64,000 nt of DNA from Branchiostoma floridae. Its lineage: Eukaryota; Chordata; Leptocardii; Amphioxiformes; Branchiostomatidae. The notes under the pieces were generated by a model. The model was not told the DNA's origin. It worked only from the letters and a program-made list of their open reading frames with translations, and made no database searches. Position numbers and translations under genes: made by a program. Location of the stretch: positions 1,920,829 to 1,984,828 of the forward strand of contig NC_049997.1 in NCBI RefSeq assembly GCF_000003815.2, in the 5' to 3' direction. Below are positions 20,937 to 32,497 of this stretch, piece by piece; within the stretch, counting starts at the first letter, position 1, and the number at the start of each line of letters is the position of its first letter.

Positions 20937-21752
20937 TGCACATTGTGAGCCGACCAGTGGTGCAGAAAACGTGTGGCATTGTGAAAAAAAGAAGCCGTTT
21001 GATTGCACGCCCAGTTCCAGCGAATTTCGTGCTATTATCCGGCGTGTGCAATAATGCAAAGTTAAAACGTTGGACCGTATATTGTATACGTTACAGCTTA
21101 CTGCGCACTGTGACACGTCTATGATAACGGGTCAGCCAAGAGCAGTGTCCTGTCTAATGCTGGGACAGGTTTGACTGCCAACACTATGGTAGTAAACAAT
21201 ATTGTACTGTACTACGTATCCAGAGGGTAGATACGGTTAGATCAGTGACACTGACAGTTGATCACAAAAGCACTGCACCGCCAAAAGCGACTGCTACATG
21301 TATGTTCGTCTGTAGTTCGTCTGTGCAGTTTCCGACTGGCTGTCAAGAACTTAAAAACATTACAAATGTTTTCTCCAAAAGTATTTCCCCGCGACCTTGA
21401 ATGCAGTTATAGTGATTAGACAATGGACATATAGGTAACAATTTCTATTGAGTGTGTCACAGAAAGTTGTCTGCCAATTCGTAATGTCGGCCTTCAACGG
21501 GCGGGCGTCTCTTTTTCATTTATGGTGCCGACACGCCCGGGACCCCCACGACCTCCCACAATATCCCTTCCCTTTTTTTCTCCTGATAGCAATTTCGTAC
21601 ATGTTGTCGGCATTGTGCCTTTATTTAAACAGACAGTTATGGGCTTATTTATAATGCGTGATACTGTGGACTCATTTTGAAAAAAAAAAGAACCACACAT
21701 TTTTCATAGTACCATACTTTTTTCTGCACCACTGGTCGGCTCACACTATGCA
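20937..21752. mobile_element. Non-autonomous DNA transposon with 34-bp terminal inverted repeats
   Basis: The left end around 20937-20969 contains GTGAGCCGACCAGTGGTGCA followed by GAAAA. The right end around 21719-21752 is its complement with about two differences. The 816-bp interior has no transposase. CAGTGGTGCAGAAAA inside the repeats resembles hAT termini, but I could not identify a target-site duplication. Confidence 0.65.
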
Positions 21753-22139
21753 ACACCATGTGGCAGAGACATGGACATGGACATATCCATTGATCTCTCA
21801 TTCTCATTAACTAACTCGGGTCATCTCTTCTTTTTTCTAATAAACTGCAATATTCTGAACATAAATTTCCCTTAATTCATCTAGAGAAAAAAAGAGAATC
21901 TTCGGGCTACTGGCCATGTTCTAAACCAATTAGAAATTGTAATTTGTAAATTGTAAAATGTAAACGTATATCGATTATGGTTACGATAACAATAGATATC
22001 GTTTTTATGCTAGTTGGGCACGTTTGATTTTGAAATTACAATTCCATAGGAATCTCATACTTTCGGCACTATGATAATGAAGGTTGTTAAAGGGGAACAT
22101 TGTTAGACGTAACCAGTGAACTGCAGGCACCGATTTCCT
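21753..22139. other. Intron sequence; nothing recognised
   Basis: AT-rich, with simple TGTAAATTGTAAAATG-like runs near 21940. No gene or shared repeat seen. Confidence 0.4.
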
Positions 22140-23115
22140 TTCAAAGTTTGGACGAGAATAACTCGAGAACGTGTTGACGGATCATCAGGATTTTTAGTAT
22201 GTAGCTAGAATGAGTGATGACTTACATAATGTAATACTAATTATGCAAATTAGTAGCTAATTTGCGTAATTAAGGAGGAAAGTTCATAAATCCATGCCAA
22301 CAGCATATAACTCAAGAAGCTGTGTATGGATTTTCATGATATTTGGTATTTGAGTAGCGGTTGCGAAAAGAAAGGTTGTGTTTGAAAAAAGTTGGCGTTA
22401 CGGTGCATTTTTCGTTAGGACGGTAGCGAGCCGAGTGTGTGCGTCCCTTTGTGGAATGCATAACTCGAGTAGCATTGAAAGGATCCTGATAACATTTGGT
22501 AGGTGGGTAGCGGTCAGGACAACGAAGGTCGAGTATAATAGTGGACCCCCTAGCGGCTTCCTAAGGTACTGCAGCAAAACTTCATTTTTTTACATCTCGT
22601 GTTCTGAACATGCTGTGGTCGTGATTTTTGAGTGGTAGATGACTTACATAATGTAATACTAATTATGCAAAGCAACATCTAATTTGTTGCATTGTTTTTG
22701 GCTGAAAAACACTGCAGAACCGCAACTCTCCGCTAGAAGCCAAGACCCATTATAGACCTTCCCTTTTGCCACCCCTGCCCATCTACCAAATATCATGGAC
22801 ATCCATCCGCAACATCTCGAGTTATGTTGTTCGCAGACAAACGCACTTACGTACAGCACCGTAGGTAAGAGTCAAGTCAAATATTTTCGCACTTGACCTT
22901 CCTCTTTACAACCGGTACACACCTGCTAATTATCGTGAAGATACCCCCGCAGTTTCTCGAGTTATACAGTCCACAAACAAGCACACAAAAATACAAAGCT
23001 CATTGCAGTACCGTAGGAAAACGCCAGGTAAACCGTTTTTGAACTTGGTATTCATTTCGACAACCGCTACACACCTAAAAAGTTCCATCAACAATTCCTC
23101 GAGTTTTGCGCTGTT
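22140..23115. repeat. Cluster of modular GGTATGTGGGTAG-type repeats
   Basis: The module TAACTCGAGAA, then a substitution-rich dozen bases, then GGAT...CATGATATTTGGTATG...GGTAG occurs near 22155, 22311 and 22455 on the + strand. It occurs inverted near 22775-22830, 22930-22970 and 23080-23110. Two octamer-type palindromes (TAATTATGCAAATTAG and its partner; 22228-22270 and about 22655-22685) lie between. The same module occurs in the 1.1-kb repeats and in the three 0.9-kb elements, so these families share building blocks. Confidence 0.6.
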
Positions 23116-23149
23116 GACCTACATAAAGACCCATCACTCTTGGAATAAC

Positions 23150-23284
23150 CGAAAACGTACTCTTCTTGGCGAAGAGAAAAAATGGATAGATTCAGGAATA
23201 ACATATGTAATGGACCTATTAGATGAACATCATTCTATGAACGAGTTATGCATACTAGACAAACTAGAAGATGGGAAGGATTAG
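23150..23284 (+). pseudogene. Fragment resembling the L1/Tx1 ORF2 region after RT
   Basis: The open peptide includes H-S-W-N-N, L-L-G-E-E-K-K-W-I-D-S-G-I-T-Y-V-M-D-L-L-D-E and M-N-E-L. This matches the pattern in the L1-like ORF2 of this window (W-M-N-T-N-I...F-V-N-D-L-L...M-S-Y-N-E-L, around 57115-57000). It is about 45 codons, isolated, with no flanking LINE sequence. Chance similarity cannot be ruled out. Confidence 0.45.
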
Positions 23285-23439
23285 CTAATTTGAATTTACA
23301 CACCCCACATAGCTTGGAAATGTTTGTTTGTTTGTTTGAACCTGTTTATTAATGAGAAGCTCAAATCGGCCAGCAGGCTGCTTTTCATTGAGGTCATGAG
23401 GGAGGTAAGGGTCAGATGTTGCCTCCCAGCGAAACACAC

Positions 23440-23632
23440 CTATCTCCAGATCCTTTTCGCGGAGAGTAAGATGGACACCATTGGCTTGACTGAAACTCAC
23501 CTAAGCGAACACTTTCCCGATAACACCATTCAGCTTCCCGGCTACACGCTCCTACGAAAGAACAGAGGCTCGAGACACGGTGGTGGGCAGCTATTTTTGA
23601 CTGAAATCCCAGTTTCCAATTCCGCGGATTGA
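23440..23632 (+). pseudogene. LINE endonuclease N-terminal fragment
   Basis: The peptide D-T-I-G-L-T-E-T-H-L-S-E, P-D-N-T-I-Q-L-P-G-Y-T-L-L-R-K-N-R and R-H-G-G-G is the N-terminal part of an AP-type LINE endonuclease, with the catalytic Glu in T-E-T-H. It stops at 23630-23632 with the Y-R-P-P and G-D-F-N regions missing. It resembles the CR1/Jockey-type endonuclease at 10003-11103 (L-N-E-T-R-L...G-Y-T-L-Y-R-T-D-R). Confidence 0.75.
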
Positions 23633-23754
23633 CAGAACAGTCTACTTTACAACTAGAACTGAATGAAGACTGTCAAATTCTATGTTCAAAATACTACATA
23701 GAATTTCCCAATCTTTGTAACTGGAAAATAGCAGGATCCCTATTATGTAACAAT

Positions 23755-24294
23755 AAGGCCATGTTGATTTGATTATATGGATGAAATCAATTTTCATCCG
23801 TTTCCAAAAACTATTGTCATGGCGACAGTTTTCTCATTCATAATTATAAGTATTAATGATTGCTGTTGTAAGTTTGTTATATTTGTATTCTATCCTTTCA
23901 CCTAGGAATTCTTGTCAAACGGACGCTCTCTATACTATTAGGCTTGTCTCTGAGGCGTCGCCAAGAAAGTTTTATACCGTGCTTTGAATCGTACAAAGCA
24001 GCTGTAAAAGGAGCAAGAACATGCCGTAGATTATTGAAAAAGAAATTTTTTTCGGGGAAACATACACTAATGACAACATAATTCCAATGCCAAATAAGAA
24101 GACGGTGAAAAGAAAAATGACGACCCTATTGTTCGGTATTCAATACCCTGTGTTTGTCATTTGTTCAGCCTTCCAGACCACTTTAATAGATTTTATAATG
24201 AATGCAACTTTTTCTGGCCAAACGTTTTCTATTCACACGCTCGCAACATTCCGATAGTATGTCATTCATATAATCAAATCAACATGGTCTAATC
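23755..24294. mobile_element. AAGGCCATGTTGATTTGATT inverted-repeat element, copy 1
   Basis: It starts with TAAGGCCATGTTGATTTGAT TATATGGATGA and ends with the inverted form (TCATATAATCAAATCAACATGG, to about 24294). Length is about 540 bp with no coding capacity. A longer copy lies at 46778-47632 and a solo end at 33424-33447. GTCATGGCGACAG in its interior (about 23817-23829) resembles an X-box half. Confidence 0.75.
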
Positions 24295-25050
24295 TGAAGA
24301 CAAACAGAGAACAATGAAACATGTTCATGTTAGATAGCCGAGGAGTTCCAGCGACCTATGGAGCCTGGTAGAGGCTAGGTACTCTCAGAACAAATGTTAA
24401 CTCACGGTGAAGTGGGGTGTCCAAATGCAGCAGAGACATACGAGGCAGATATGCAAATATTAGGTGTCAGAAGTCGTTCGCTGTAACAATGTAAGCCTAG
24501 ATTCATCTGTTTTCATGTGTACTTGTGCTGCAGTCACAAACCCGCGAACCGTTTGATGCTACTTGGAATGATTGTCGCCCAGTTTGTGTGACTGCCAGAA
24601 ACCTGGTAGATTCAGAACTGATATACAACCTGAAAACAGCACAGGATAAGATAAAAATTGCCGAGGCAAGTATCCTACCATGAATATGCCTTTATGTGAA
24701 CATGTAACTGTCAGTTTTTTCGTTGTCTTCATTGTAACTATCTGAACGTGACAGCTCAAGAGAACGTAAACAGCTGACATAATCACCTCCTACCCCCCCC
24801 CCTCCATCCATGTTATCAGCGCAGCCATTCTTCCAAATCATCACGTTCCCGCGCAACCACAAGGGCCGCACTAAGCACGCCAATTACCACGTAGCCTTAT
24901 TTATTCATTGCGTAGTTACCAAACGTCAATCTCCACCAATTGGGAAGAAGAACATCTCAACCCCCTCCCCAACTACTGCTCGACTGTCAATCATGGTTAA
25001 TCTGCAAATAGCGTGTTGGCGTAGACTGGGATAAGAATACCTCGCCTTCT
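24295..25050. other. Intron sequence; nothing recognised
   Basis: No gene or repeat was recognised apart from a C-run near 24790. Confidence 0.4.
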
Positions 25051-25053
25051 ATG

Positions 25054-25290
25054 TGATACTCTCCAAGCAGAGGTTGATGGGGAGCATTGTGACATTTTTA
25101 CAATGTCCCGCTTTCTGTCCGCACTCCCCACCAACGATAACGCAACAATTAGCTTTTGATTGATATGCTGTGACTTTGTGACATACAGCAGGGGTTGGGC
25201 AGAAAAAGGGAGTTTGCCGAGGAGCGTAGTTTTTGTCGTGGAAAGGCGTCGCAAACTCCCTTCCTCGGCAAACTCCCTTTCCCGACATAA
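25054..25290. repeat. Solo CTCCAAGCAGAGG end and GCAAACTCCC inverted repeat
   Basis: GATACTCTCCAAGCAGAGGT at 25055-25075 is a solo end of the hAT-like family. At 25203-25222 AGGGAGTTTGCCGAGGAG pairs with CTCGGCAAACTCCCTT at 25262-25280. The 12-mer GCAAACTCCCTT is also repeated in tandem at 26100-26155, so both loci belong to one small repeat family. Confidence 0.55.
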
Positions 25291-25673
25291 AAGGACCTAG
25301 ACAACGTTGAAAATCACGTTTGTGGCAATGATTAGTTTATGACGCCATACATGTACACTAGAAGTCGTGAGGGAGGCATTTCTGCGAAAATCTGTTGTAC
25401 TTGAACTGGGAGAGGCTTTCATTCGAACCAGACTGTGTGATATTCTATTCTAACTTACCTTATTGAAATTGCAGACAATGGGCCATGGGAAACCCGGGCA
25501 GCGCAGCTGATATAGGGTGTCAACACATACATACATTTACAATTCTCCTAGAGAACACATAATTAACTCAAATGGCTAGCGTATACTTCCAATTAAAGAA
25601 CAGGTAGGTTAAGCCAAAAGACAAACCTTCTTGAGTAGAACATAAGTGGGTCATAAGTTAAATGTGATATGGT

Positions 25674-25770
25674 ATTCTCCAAGCATAGATTGGGTCGCGG
25701 ACAGAAGCGAGCTAGCAAAAATCCAGACCACTACTGTCTCCGCTACCCAACCTCTGCCTGGAGAATAGTG
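25674..25770. mobile_element. 97-bp member of the CTCCAAGCAGAGG family
   Basis: TATTCTCCAAGCATAGATTG at the left and CAACCTCTGCCTGGAGAATA at the right are inverted repeats. Flanks GTGATATGG and GTGATGTGG look like a 9-base target duplication with one change. It is a very short internally deleted element. Confidence 0.65.
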
Positions 25771-26745
25771 ATGTGGACCATATGAAATACTGGTATTATT
25801 ATTTTTTTTGCGTTTTACAATCACATACACAAAAAACTTTTTGTGCGTATTGAAGTAATGTAACGTTAACGTTACGTATCAAACAAGGACGCTGGTTCCA
25901 TTCGTAAATAAACTTCAGGCAGATGTAGAATAGATGGGATCAGAACAAACAGACTCGGAAAATGTTATGAATTTCTAACCCAACATCTGCTTAGAAATTA
26001 TTCACACGTTGATTCTAAAAATTCAATATTGCATATTGGACTCCGTTACAGTCTTCGGAACGGGGCTGTTTTGTAAGGGGGCGGTGAAAACTCGCTATCA
26101 CGGCAAACTCCCTTCCACAGCAAACTCCCTTCTTCGGCAAACTCCCTTTCCCGGCACAAGAGAACATATTGCATATCACGATACGATAAACAAAACTGAA
26201 CGATAACAAAAAGCACTGTGTATTTTAAACTAGAAAAGATACAAATAAATGTAGCTATGTAGTGCATCTAGCAAACAACCAAGGACGCAAGGATTAAACC
26301 AAGGACATTCTATCATATAACGTCCTTGATTAAACATAAAGGACCACCTTGTGGTATCCTTTTAGGCACCAATTATGCAAATGCCCTATTGAAAAGTTGG
26401 AGGGCGGTCTGGTGACTTGACAGTAAGACCGTCAAAGGAGCTCCCATTCAACCACGACTGCATAACGGACCTGGCGTTATATTCCAGGCAGTTCACATTA
26501 GGGAATCATTTTCATCCCCCAAGATAGACCCAAGCAGTAGAACCGTACAAAGGATGGGTATAGCCGGTCCTTCCTGCCCACAATAACCGTATTACAATTT
26601 GGATTATCTTAAGCCTCGGGGTCATTTTTGCTGAACGATAGGCTTAGAGCGTCAGTCCGTGTAGCTGTACGCTAGAAGGCTAGATGTGATACGGCACGGT
26701 ACGTGAACGATTCCCGAGGACTAATACGTTCTGTTACGATGGCAG
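25771..26745. other. End of intron 1 with GCAAACTCCC repeats
   Basis: Bases 26100-26155 hold three imperfect GCAAACTCCCTT units. An octamer-like AATTATGCAAATGCCC sits at 26370. A branch-point-like ACTAATAC at 26720 and pyrimidine-rich GTTCTGTT precede the exon-2 acceptor. An in-frame stop at 26673-26675 shows that the exon-2 frame does not extend far upstream. Confidence 0.5.
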
Positions 26746-26853
26746 AGAACTGGATCGAGCAGTGCCTGAACGAGAGTGACAGCCCTGCAGATGTCAACAG
26801 TGATACCTTCCGGGAGAGTGACAGCCTGCCCCGAGAGCGGGACCGTAAGCCAG
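26746..26853 (+). CDS. rfx4: RFX4-like exon 2
   Basis: The acceptor is GATGGCAG|AGAACTGG (AG at 26744-26745). Joined in phase 1 to exon 1 it reads E-N-W-I-E-Q-C-L-N-E-S-D, then a Ser/Asp/Arg-rich stretch ending D-R-K-P. The W-I-E-x-C-L-N-E-S motif is characteristic of the RFX4 N-terminus. Two donors share the same phase: CCAG|GTCGGT at 26854 (used here) and GACC|GTAAGC at 26845, which would shorten the protein by three residues. An ATG at 26739 could start translation in the same frame if transcription began in this exon, but the exon-1 match makes the spliced form more likely. Confidence 0.85.
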
Positions 26854-27837
26854 GTCGGTGACACATCATTTTTCTCTTTCTCATTTCATTTCATTTCCCG
26901 ATCTTTCACCACCTGATGATCTATTGCATGGTTTCGTAGTGCTGCCGCCTATGGCAACTATTGGCAGGATACGTTCGCCCGGGCAGAATGCGAACAGGCT
27001 TGTCAATGTGAAGAATGATAAATATCAGGCTGGTGCTTTTGATTTAGAACGAGGCGGACATCACGATCCGACACCACTGCCCTGTCACGCGTCTGGTGCA
27101 GTCAAAATAATTCGCATCGGTGTCTTCCCCAGTTGTTATAGATGCATATGGATATCGTAGTAGCTAGAAGAAAAAATAGGCAATAGTCCACTCTAACCCC
27201 TGATAAAAGCTCCTTGCTCTAACAGATTTATTTGTCCGCTTGTATATGGGCATTATTTGTTGTCAATGAAAAGTGAACATCTGTGTACAGCTCTTTTGTG
27301 TGACCTCTGTTTTTCGTTGTCGCTTTTTTTAACATAATGTTACTTGAACCACAAATACATGAACAACTGCTCTTTTGACACAACGTCTCATTCATTTGTT
27401 TATTTGCAACTTGCAGACGTTGTAATAAACATAATGGAAATAACAAAAATAGCGATTTCTCTGAACGATGTAAGTGAGACGATGTGAGGTTGGCGGAGTG
27501 GTGGCCTATGATGCCGCCTGCAGGGATTGAGTTACCCGCTACACCACGGAAGGAAAACATTTTAAACGTGCCTGTCTAGGCACCGCCGGCTACCATGTTA
27601 CAAGGAGACTTGGTTGGATCTGAATAACACAGATTCTATTGTGCAGGCCACCCACTTGCATTTATAGCGACACCTAACTATTATGCTTATTGAATTTACA
27701 TTACGATTGTGGTACACAGGCAGGGGAAATGTGGCCGTCCGCCTGCGCGCTTTTGTTGTTGGATGTGAGCAATTACCTCTCGTGCTACAAAGGCTGCATA
27801 TTGTTATGATAAGTCAAGTTGTGCCGCTGGAAAACAC
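26854..27837. other. Intron 2 start; nothing recognised
   Basis: Several short open frames without known domains. TGGTGTAGCGG on the - strand near 27535-27545 fits a pol III A-box, but no B-box follows. Confidence 0.4.
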
Positions 27838-27918
27838 ACTGGCTTCCTGATCGAAGATCATGAAAGTTAGAAGCACGTGACTTCCTGATCGAAGATCATG
27901 AAAGTTAGAAGCACGTGA
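27838..27918. repeat. 39-bp tandem duplication
   Basis: The unit CTTCCTGATCGAAGATCATG AAAGTTAGAAGCACGTGA occurs twice head to tail with essentially no differences, indicating a recent local duplication. Confidence 0.92.
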
Positions 27919-28491
27919 TTGCATCAATGGTACAGGGAAATCATGTTTCATCTCCTACCCATGTGTGCGACCAGAAGACAGAACTTGATATGTACGCCTT
28001 CTTCGGTCAATATTGACCATGGTAAAATCTTTGATATCAGCCCTACAGCTTCTACTATGGATAAACAGTCCTATGCGAGAACGATAGTCTCTGCCACCAA
28101 GGCTGCCACATAGGGCACATCTGTAAGCTGACTCGGGTCTGTTGCAAAGTTCCGCTTCTGCCAAGGACATTATATAAGTTCTGCCATGCGCATCAGTCTT
28201 AGTTTCTCCTGATTTTTGATAGCTGCCTGGACAGCATGCATCTCCAACTGGATTTGTGTACGCACGTAGCTATAGCAAATTAACGTTAATGAAACAATTT
28301 GCTGCCGGCGGTAGGGGAAATTTCAATCAATGCGAATTCTGTGAATCACAACGTTGTGTCAATCGAAATCTCTGCTGCATAATATTTCCTCAAAATGATT
28401 TGCAACAGAAACGTCGTTTTACAGGTGTGTGGGTAGGCAATGAGGCAACCATCCCCTGGCTCAAACGGTGGCATACACGTTAAGGGATAAA

Positions 28492-28767
28492 TAGCCTCCA
28501 TAGCAGGATCTCTGGGCCTTTTTTCGTTGTTTTGTTTTTTTGGTGCGTGTGTGTGGGGGGGGGGGGGAGCGAGAAGAAGTCGAATTAGTAGAATATGGTT
28601 CTTCTGTTGATTGACATTGTATATATTTTGTTGCGATCTGTACTTAATCCAGTGGGTATGTATGAACAATAAAGGTCTTTATTCATTATACACCTTTGTC
28701 GGTCGGCGGCACAAGGGACCCAGAAAAAAAACGGGAAAAGGGCCCAGAGAGCCTGCTATGGAGGCTA
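28492..28767. mobile_element. 276-bp MITE with 27-bp terminal inverted repeats
   Basis: TAGCCTCCATAGCAGGATCT CTGGGCC at 28492-28518 is the inverted form of the sequence ending at 28767, with one difference. The interior has a G-run (28555-28568) and no coding potential. A perfect 24-bp palindrome follows at 28777-28800. Confidence 0.8.
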
Positions 28768-28776
28768 GCTGGTAAT

Positions 28777-28800
28777 AATTGGCCACCGCGGTGGCCAATT
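28777..28800. repeat. Perfect 24-bp palindrome AATTGGCCACCG/CGGTGGCCAATT
   Basis: Both halves match exactly and contain a SacII core (CCGCGG). It lies ten bases from the end of the preceding MITE and may be a protein-binding site or a remnant of a fold-back. Confidence 0.9.
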
Positions 28801-31150
28801 TTACCCCTCTGCCGGCTGAAGTCCTTCCCCAGCTTATGTTACTGTTTTATGCCACCGGAGGAATCTGCTTGGAGATTAGCTAGCTGGATGGTGTCCGTGG
28901 GCTGTGCCGTATAGGCCAGCCCTAGGGTATGAAGTCGGCACGCGGTGCGGGGTATGGTCTCCTGGGTACGGCAACAGTTTTCTATTCGTACTGGCGACCT
29001 GCCTAGTGCATACATTACCACAATGAATACTAGTACACTTTTGTTTATCACAATATTTGGGGAAAAGCTTGCGACATAATGTCAGTCGAGTAGATATTCA
29101 ACAAACACTTATTTTCTACAACAGGACAGAGAATGGAGTGTTAACGAACCGGGTCTGGCAGGTTTCTGGTCTATTAAGCATGAATTGTTGTAAGTCTGGC
29201 TAGGCCAGGAAGGGCGTGATCGCCCAGCAGAGTTTAGGATTAACCTCCTTGATTAAACCTTGGCGGTTTCGAGAAATGGACCTTTTATTTGCCGGCATCT
29301 GTAAAGAAATCGACGGTCGGTCAGAAAGGATAACCACGGGCGATCACGAGTTTCTGATATTGAAGGTTATGACCGGACTGAGGTAGATGAATCGTCTGGT
29401 TGATAAATAATCTTAAAGCAGTCTAATAATCGGTCTACAGTTGTTTGTGATTTGCGTCTGAATGACTCGCTAGATGTTGCAAAACAGACTGAGCCGATTT
29501 GTGTGAAATCTCAAGAGCCTTGCGGTTTGGTACAGTCCATAAATACATTAGCTGAATTCGTCAGCCGTCTAATTACATGTTGGAAACATGAGGATTATCA
29601 CGACAACAAAATAATGACGAAAACGGTGGATTTGCGATCGGCCTGGCGGAATATCACAAAAACACAAACACGCATACATACACACATAGACACGCACACA
29701 CACATACATACGAGCACACGAACAGGCAAGGTCGAACATAGATATACAGGCTTACTGCATGATGAGCTGCAAGGCACTGTACAGTTATGGAAAGGATTTA
29801 AGCTCATGCACGGCTGCATTCTTAGAACCTACTTGACAAGTTCTATGAATAGATATGCATCATTCAACTATTAGCCTGGGTTGTGTATATCCAAAGAGGT
29901 TTTTTTACACCGTACACCCGGCATGGCCGCCCCTCTCCACCGACTTTCATGGACATAACGTTACATGTTTTATTTTATTTGTGGGCATCAAAATGGACCT
30001 GAGGTCTAAGGTGAGGTAAGGATTGAATGGTGCTGCAGATATGGAATGTTCGTCGGGAACTTTTTAGTAAGGCCAATAAGGTGCCCAAACCAAGGGAGAA
30101 TTAACTTTGTAATGCTACAAATCTTTTGAAGGAGTTTTTGCTCAGTGCAAGGCCATTGGCCACTTCTTGGCACTGAACTACGCTCACGGTAGCAGCAGCT
30201 CTTCTCCTTATAAAATCGAGTCCCGGTGTGACAGCGATCTCGCCCCCCCCCCCGGCCCCCCCCCCCCAAAAAAAAGGGGTTTACATGACATTTTAGAAGT
30301 TGATTGGTATAAATCACAAAATGCAGTTTCAGAATGATATAAGTACACGAGTTTGATACATAACTCCATTCATAGTATCAATATTAACGTAATTACATGG
30401 TAATAAGATAGTTGAACTTGTTTCAGACAGGGAGGGTTGGGTCCCTTGTATTCCCATGATTGCATATACCTGAGTCTTGACATAAGATGTATTTCATTGT
30501 ATTCACCTGTCCTCAAGCAACCTATTTATCTCCAATATGAAGTCTCTACCATGAAGTGAACACAAAAGAACTATGTAATGTCTTTATTAATTATGTAAAT
30601 ATTAGGTATTAATTAGAATAACGCACATTTTGGTATATGCACCTGGCCAAGGGATATCTTCACCTCCAACATGACTGCTTTTTCTACTATTTAGGAACTG
30701 ATGCATTTACCCGTGTTTCTTAAGACTGGTACCGGTACTTTACCAGTGTTTGTGTAACATTTAGCAACAGCTAATCAACTTGCGCGTAGATAGTGTTTAT
30801 AATGAGAAACTATTATTCACGTGTGTTTTTGTTAGTGCTTTGGAAATGTTTCGAGCACAAGAAAGAAAACACTGTGACAAATTGAAAACATTTAGCTGAC
30901 GTATTCCGTACCATAGACGGTGTTGATTTATACGTTCGCAGTAGCACTGTTTTTATGCCACCTCAGCTGCAAAAATTGTCTTTTTCATTTCAATGGCATG
31001 TTTGCACCGAACAATATAGTATCGACTTTCGAGGTATGACATCTTACGGTACGGTAATAAGGTGCCATATAGGTAAAAGGTAACACACCATATACGTTAC
31101 TCCCCAGGTGCAGTATAGTACCAGGTAGCGCACCTGTAATATGTAGTAAC
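28801..31150. other. Intron 2 middle; simple repeats only
   Basis: A CA-rich tract lies at 29660-29712, and a C-run followed by an A-run at 30243-30278. The 140-codon frame at 29452-29874 runs through the CA repeat and is not credible as a gene. An AACCTCCTTG half-site is at 29245. Confidence 0.45.
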
Positions 31151-31154
31151 CAGC

Positions 31155-31214
31155 TGCTCTGGGGGGGGGGGGGCGAAAACGCTAAAGGGGGGCGAAAACG
31201 CTAGTGATCGCTGG
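31155..31214. repeat. G-runs with GGCGAAAACGCTA repeats
   Basis: Runs of 6-12 G alternate with two copies of GGGGCGAAAACGCTA. They form the C-rich tail, on the - strand, of the adjacent SINE and are potential G-quadruplex sequence. Confidence 0.75.
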
Positions 31215-31575
31215 GGGGGGGGGGCAAAATCCCTTTCACACCGGCACTAACTGTTCGGGAAAACTCACTACCCCATTTTAGCCGGAATGGTTTGATCCAC
31301 TCACGCCGGGAATGTCTTTTCGATAAGTGTGGCGGGTTCTTTTACGTGCTCACTCAGGGTGTGGCTCTCCCCGAACAAGTGACCTCCATTTAACGCCCTG
31401 TCCGAGGGAAGTCCCTAGCCGAAGTTAGGTACTCATTCAAACCTGAGTGAAGTGAGGAAAATCATGCAAAGTGCCTTTCAAAGGGCACAAGTTCCATGAC
31501 ACGGCAGGTTTCGAACTCGGGACTCTTGGGCCTGGGCCCAACGCCCGCTGTCGTTTACGCCACACGATCTCAAAT
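31215..31575 (-). mobile_element. tRNA-derived SINE
   Basis: Read on the - strand, the head at about 31575-31500 contains TGGCGTAAACG (31552-31562), a perfect fit to the pol III A-box, and 36 bases further GTTCGAAAC (31508-31516), a perfect B-box. The body then continues through a stretch with AGAACCCGCCACACTTATCG followed by AAAAGACATTCC, and ends in a C-rich tail. That body matches the general look of invertebrate tRNA-SINEs with a shared central domain. Flanking duplications were not identified. The specific family name is not asserted. Confidence 0.7.
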
Positions 31576-32436
31576 CAAACTACCACCAAACATACTACAA
31601 TTAGTTCACTCAAGGATTTACTATGATCGCCCAGTTTTGTACGAATAGGGGTTGAAATATGTATTGAATTGTGTTTATGATAACATAACTGATGTGTAAT
31701 AAAGTTGCTGACTCACCTCACCGTTGGTGACAGTGCAAATACAATGTATGTTATAATTAGAAATAGTACTTTCTGGGGAATGTAACGTATTTTTCTGGAG
31801 TGGATATTTGCTCTTATAGACAACTGCAACTTTTGGGTCCACAAGCCCATCCACAATTTCTTGACCCTAACGTGAAATGTATAAAACCTCTGGATGTGAG
31901 ACAAATCATATGTCACGCACTTGTGTTGTGAAATGAATTCGTGACGCCCCCATGTTTCAGGCCATGAAACAGAAGAAAATAGAAAAGAAATAGAAATCAA
32001 CAGAAAGTACAAAAGCTTGAAACCTAATGTTTGAAACAACTGTCTTACTAACCTGTTCGTGACGTTAGATGTTATTGTTTACGCCAGGCAACTACTTACT
32101 TCACGAAGTGTATTATCATTCAATTCCCGCCGCTATCTAATTCCACTTCGCTTTAATGTTCTGTCTAATTCTTGAATATTTATTTTGCTATTTTGTAAGA
32201 ACATTCACAAATGTATGTGTACCGATTTCTTTTAATTAAGAAAAGCATAAATGTGCACATTCGTAAATCATTAGTCAGGAAACTCCGTTGTGCCAATCTC
32301 CCTGCCCTCTTACTTCTTCATTTTCTATTCATTGGATGATTTGGGGAATCTTTATTTACTTTGTTCATCGTCCTTTCTAATTGGTGTTGGAAATTTGACA
32401 TTTGAAATGAATAAAAAATATCTGTACTCTTCACAG
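31576..32436. other. End of intron 2; nothing recognised
   Basis: AT-rich, with no repeats shared with other parts of the window. The last 40 bases include TATCTGTACTCTTCACAG, the acceptor of exon 3. Confidence 0.45.
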
Positions 32437-32497
32437 ATGACGAAAAGGAAAACGCCCGTGCACTCAAACCACACTCAACACCCCTTACTCTCCAATG
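32437..32497 (+). CDS. rfx4: RFX4-like exon 3 (61 nt)
   Basis: The acceptor is CTCTTCACAG|ATGACG and the donor CCAATG|GTAAGT, a near-consensus site. With the leftover G of exon 2 it reads D-D-E-K-E-N-A-R-A-L-K-P-H-S-T-P-L-T-L-Q and ends with the first two bases of a Trp codon. Vertebrate RFX4 has E-K-E-N-N-R-A-S-K-P-H-S-T-P-A-T-L-K-W at this place, so the match is strong for such a short exon. Its 61 bases equal 2+57+2, fitting phase 1 in and phase 2 out. The residues form the linker just before the DNA-binding domain. Confidence 0.9.

Noticed and set aside
26739-26741. ATG as the start of the RFX4-like protein
   Set aside because: It would give M-A-E-N-W-I-E, which is plausible, but the spliced exon-1 form reproduces the M-D-S-T start with correct phase and a proper acceptor. 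Kept only as an alternative.
27535-27590. tRNA gene on the - strand
   Set aside because: An A-box-like TGGTGTAGCGG is present, but no B-box and no cloverleaf arms could be drawn.
29452-29874. 140-codon frame
   Set aside because: It runs through a CA microsatellite; low-complexity His/Thr content and no domain.
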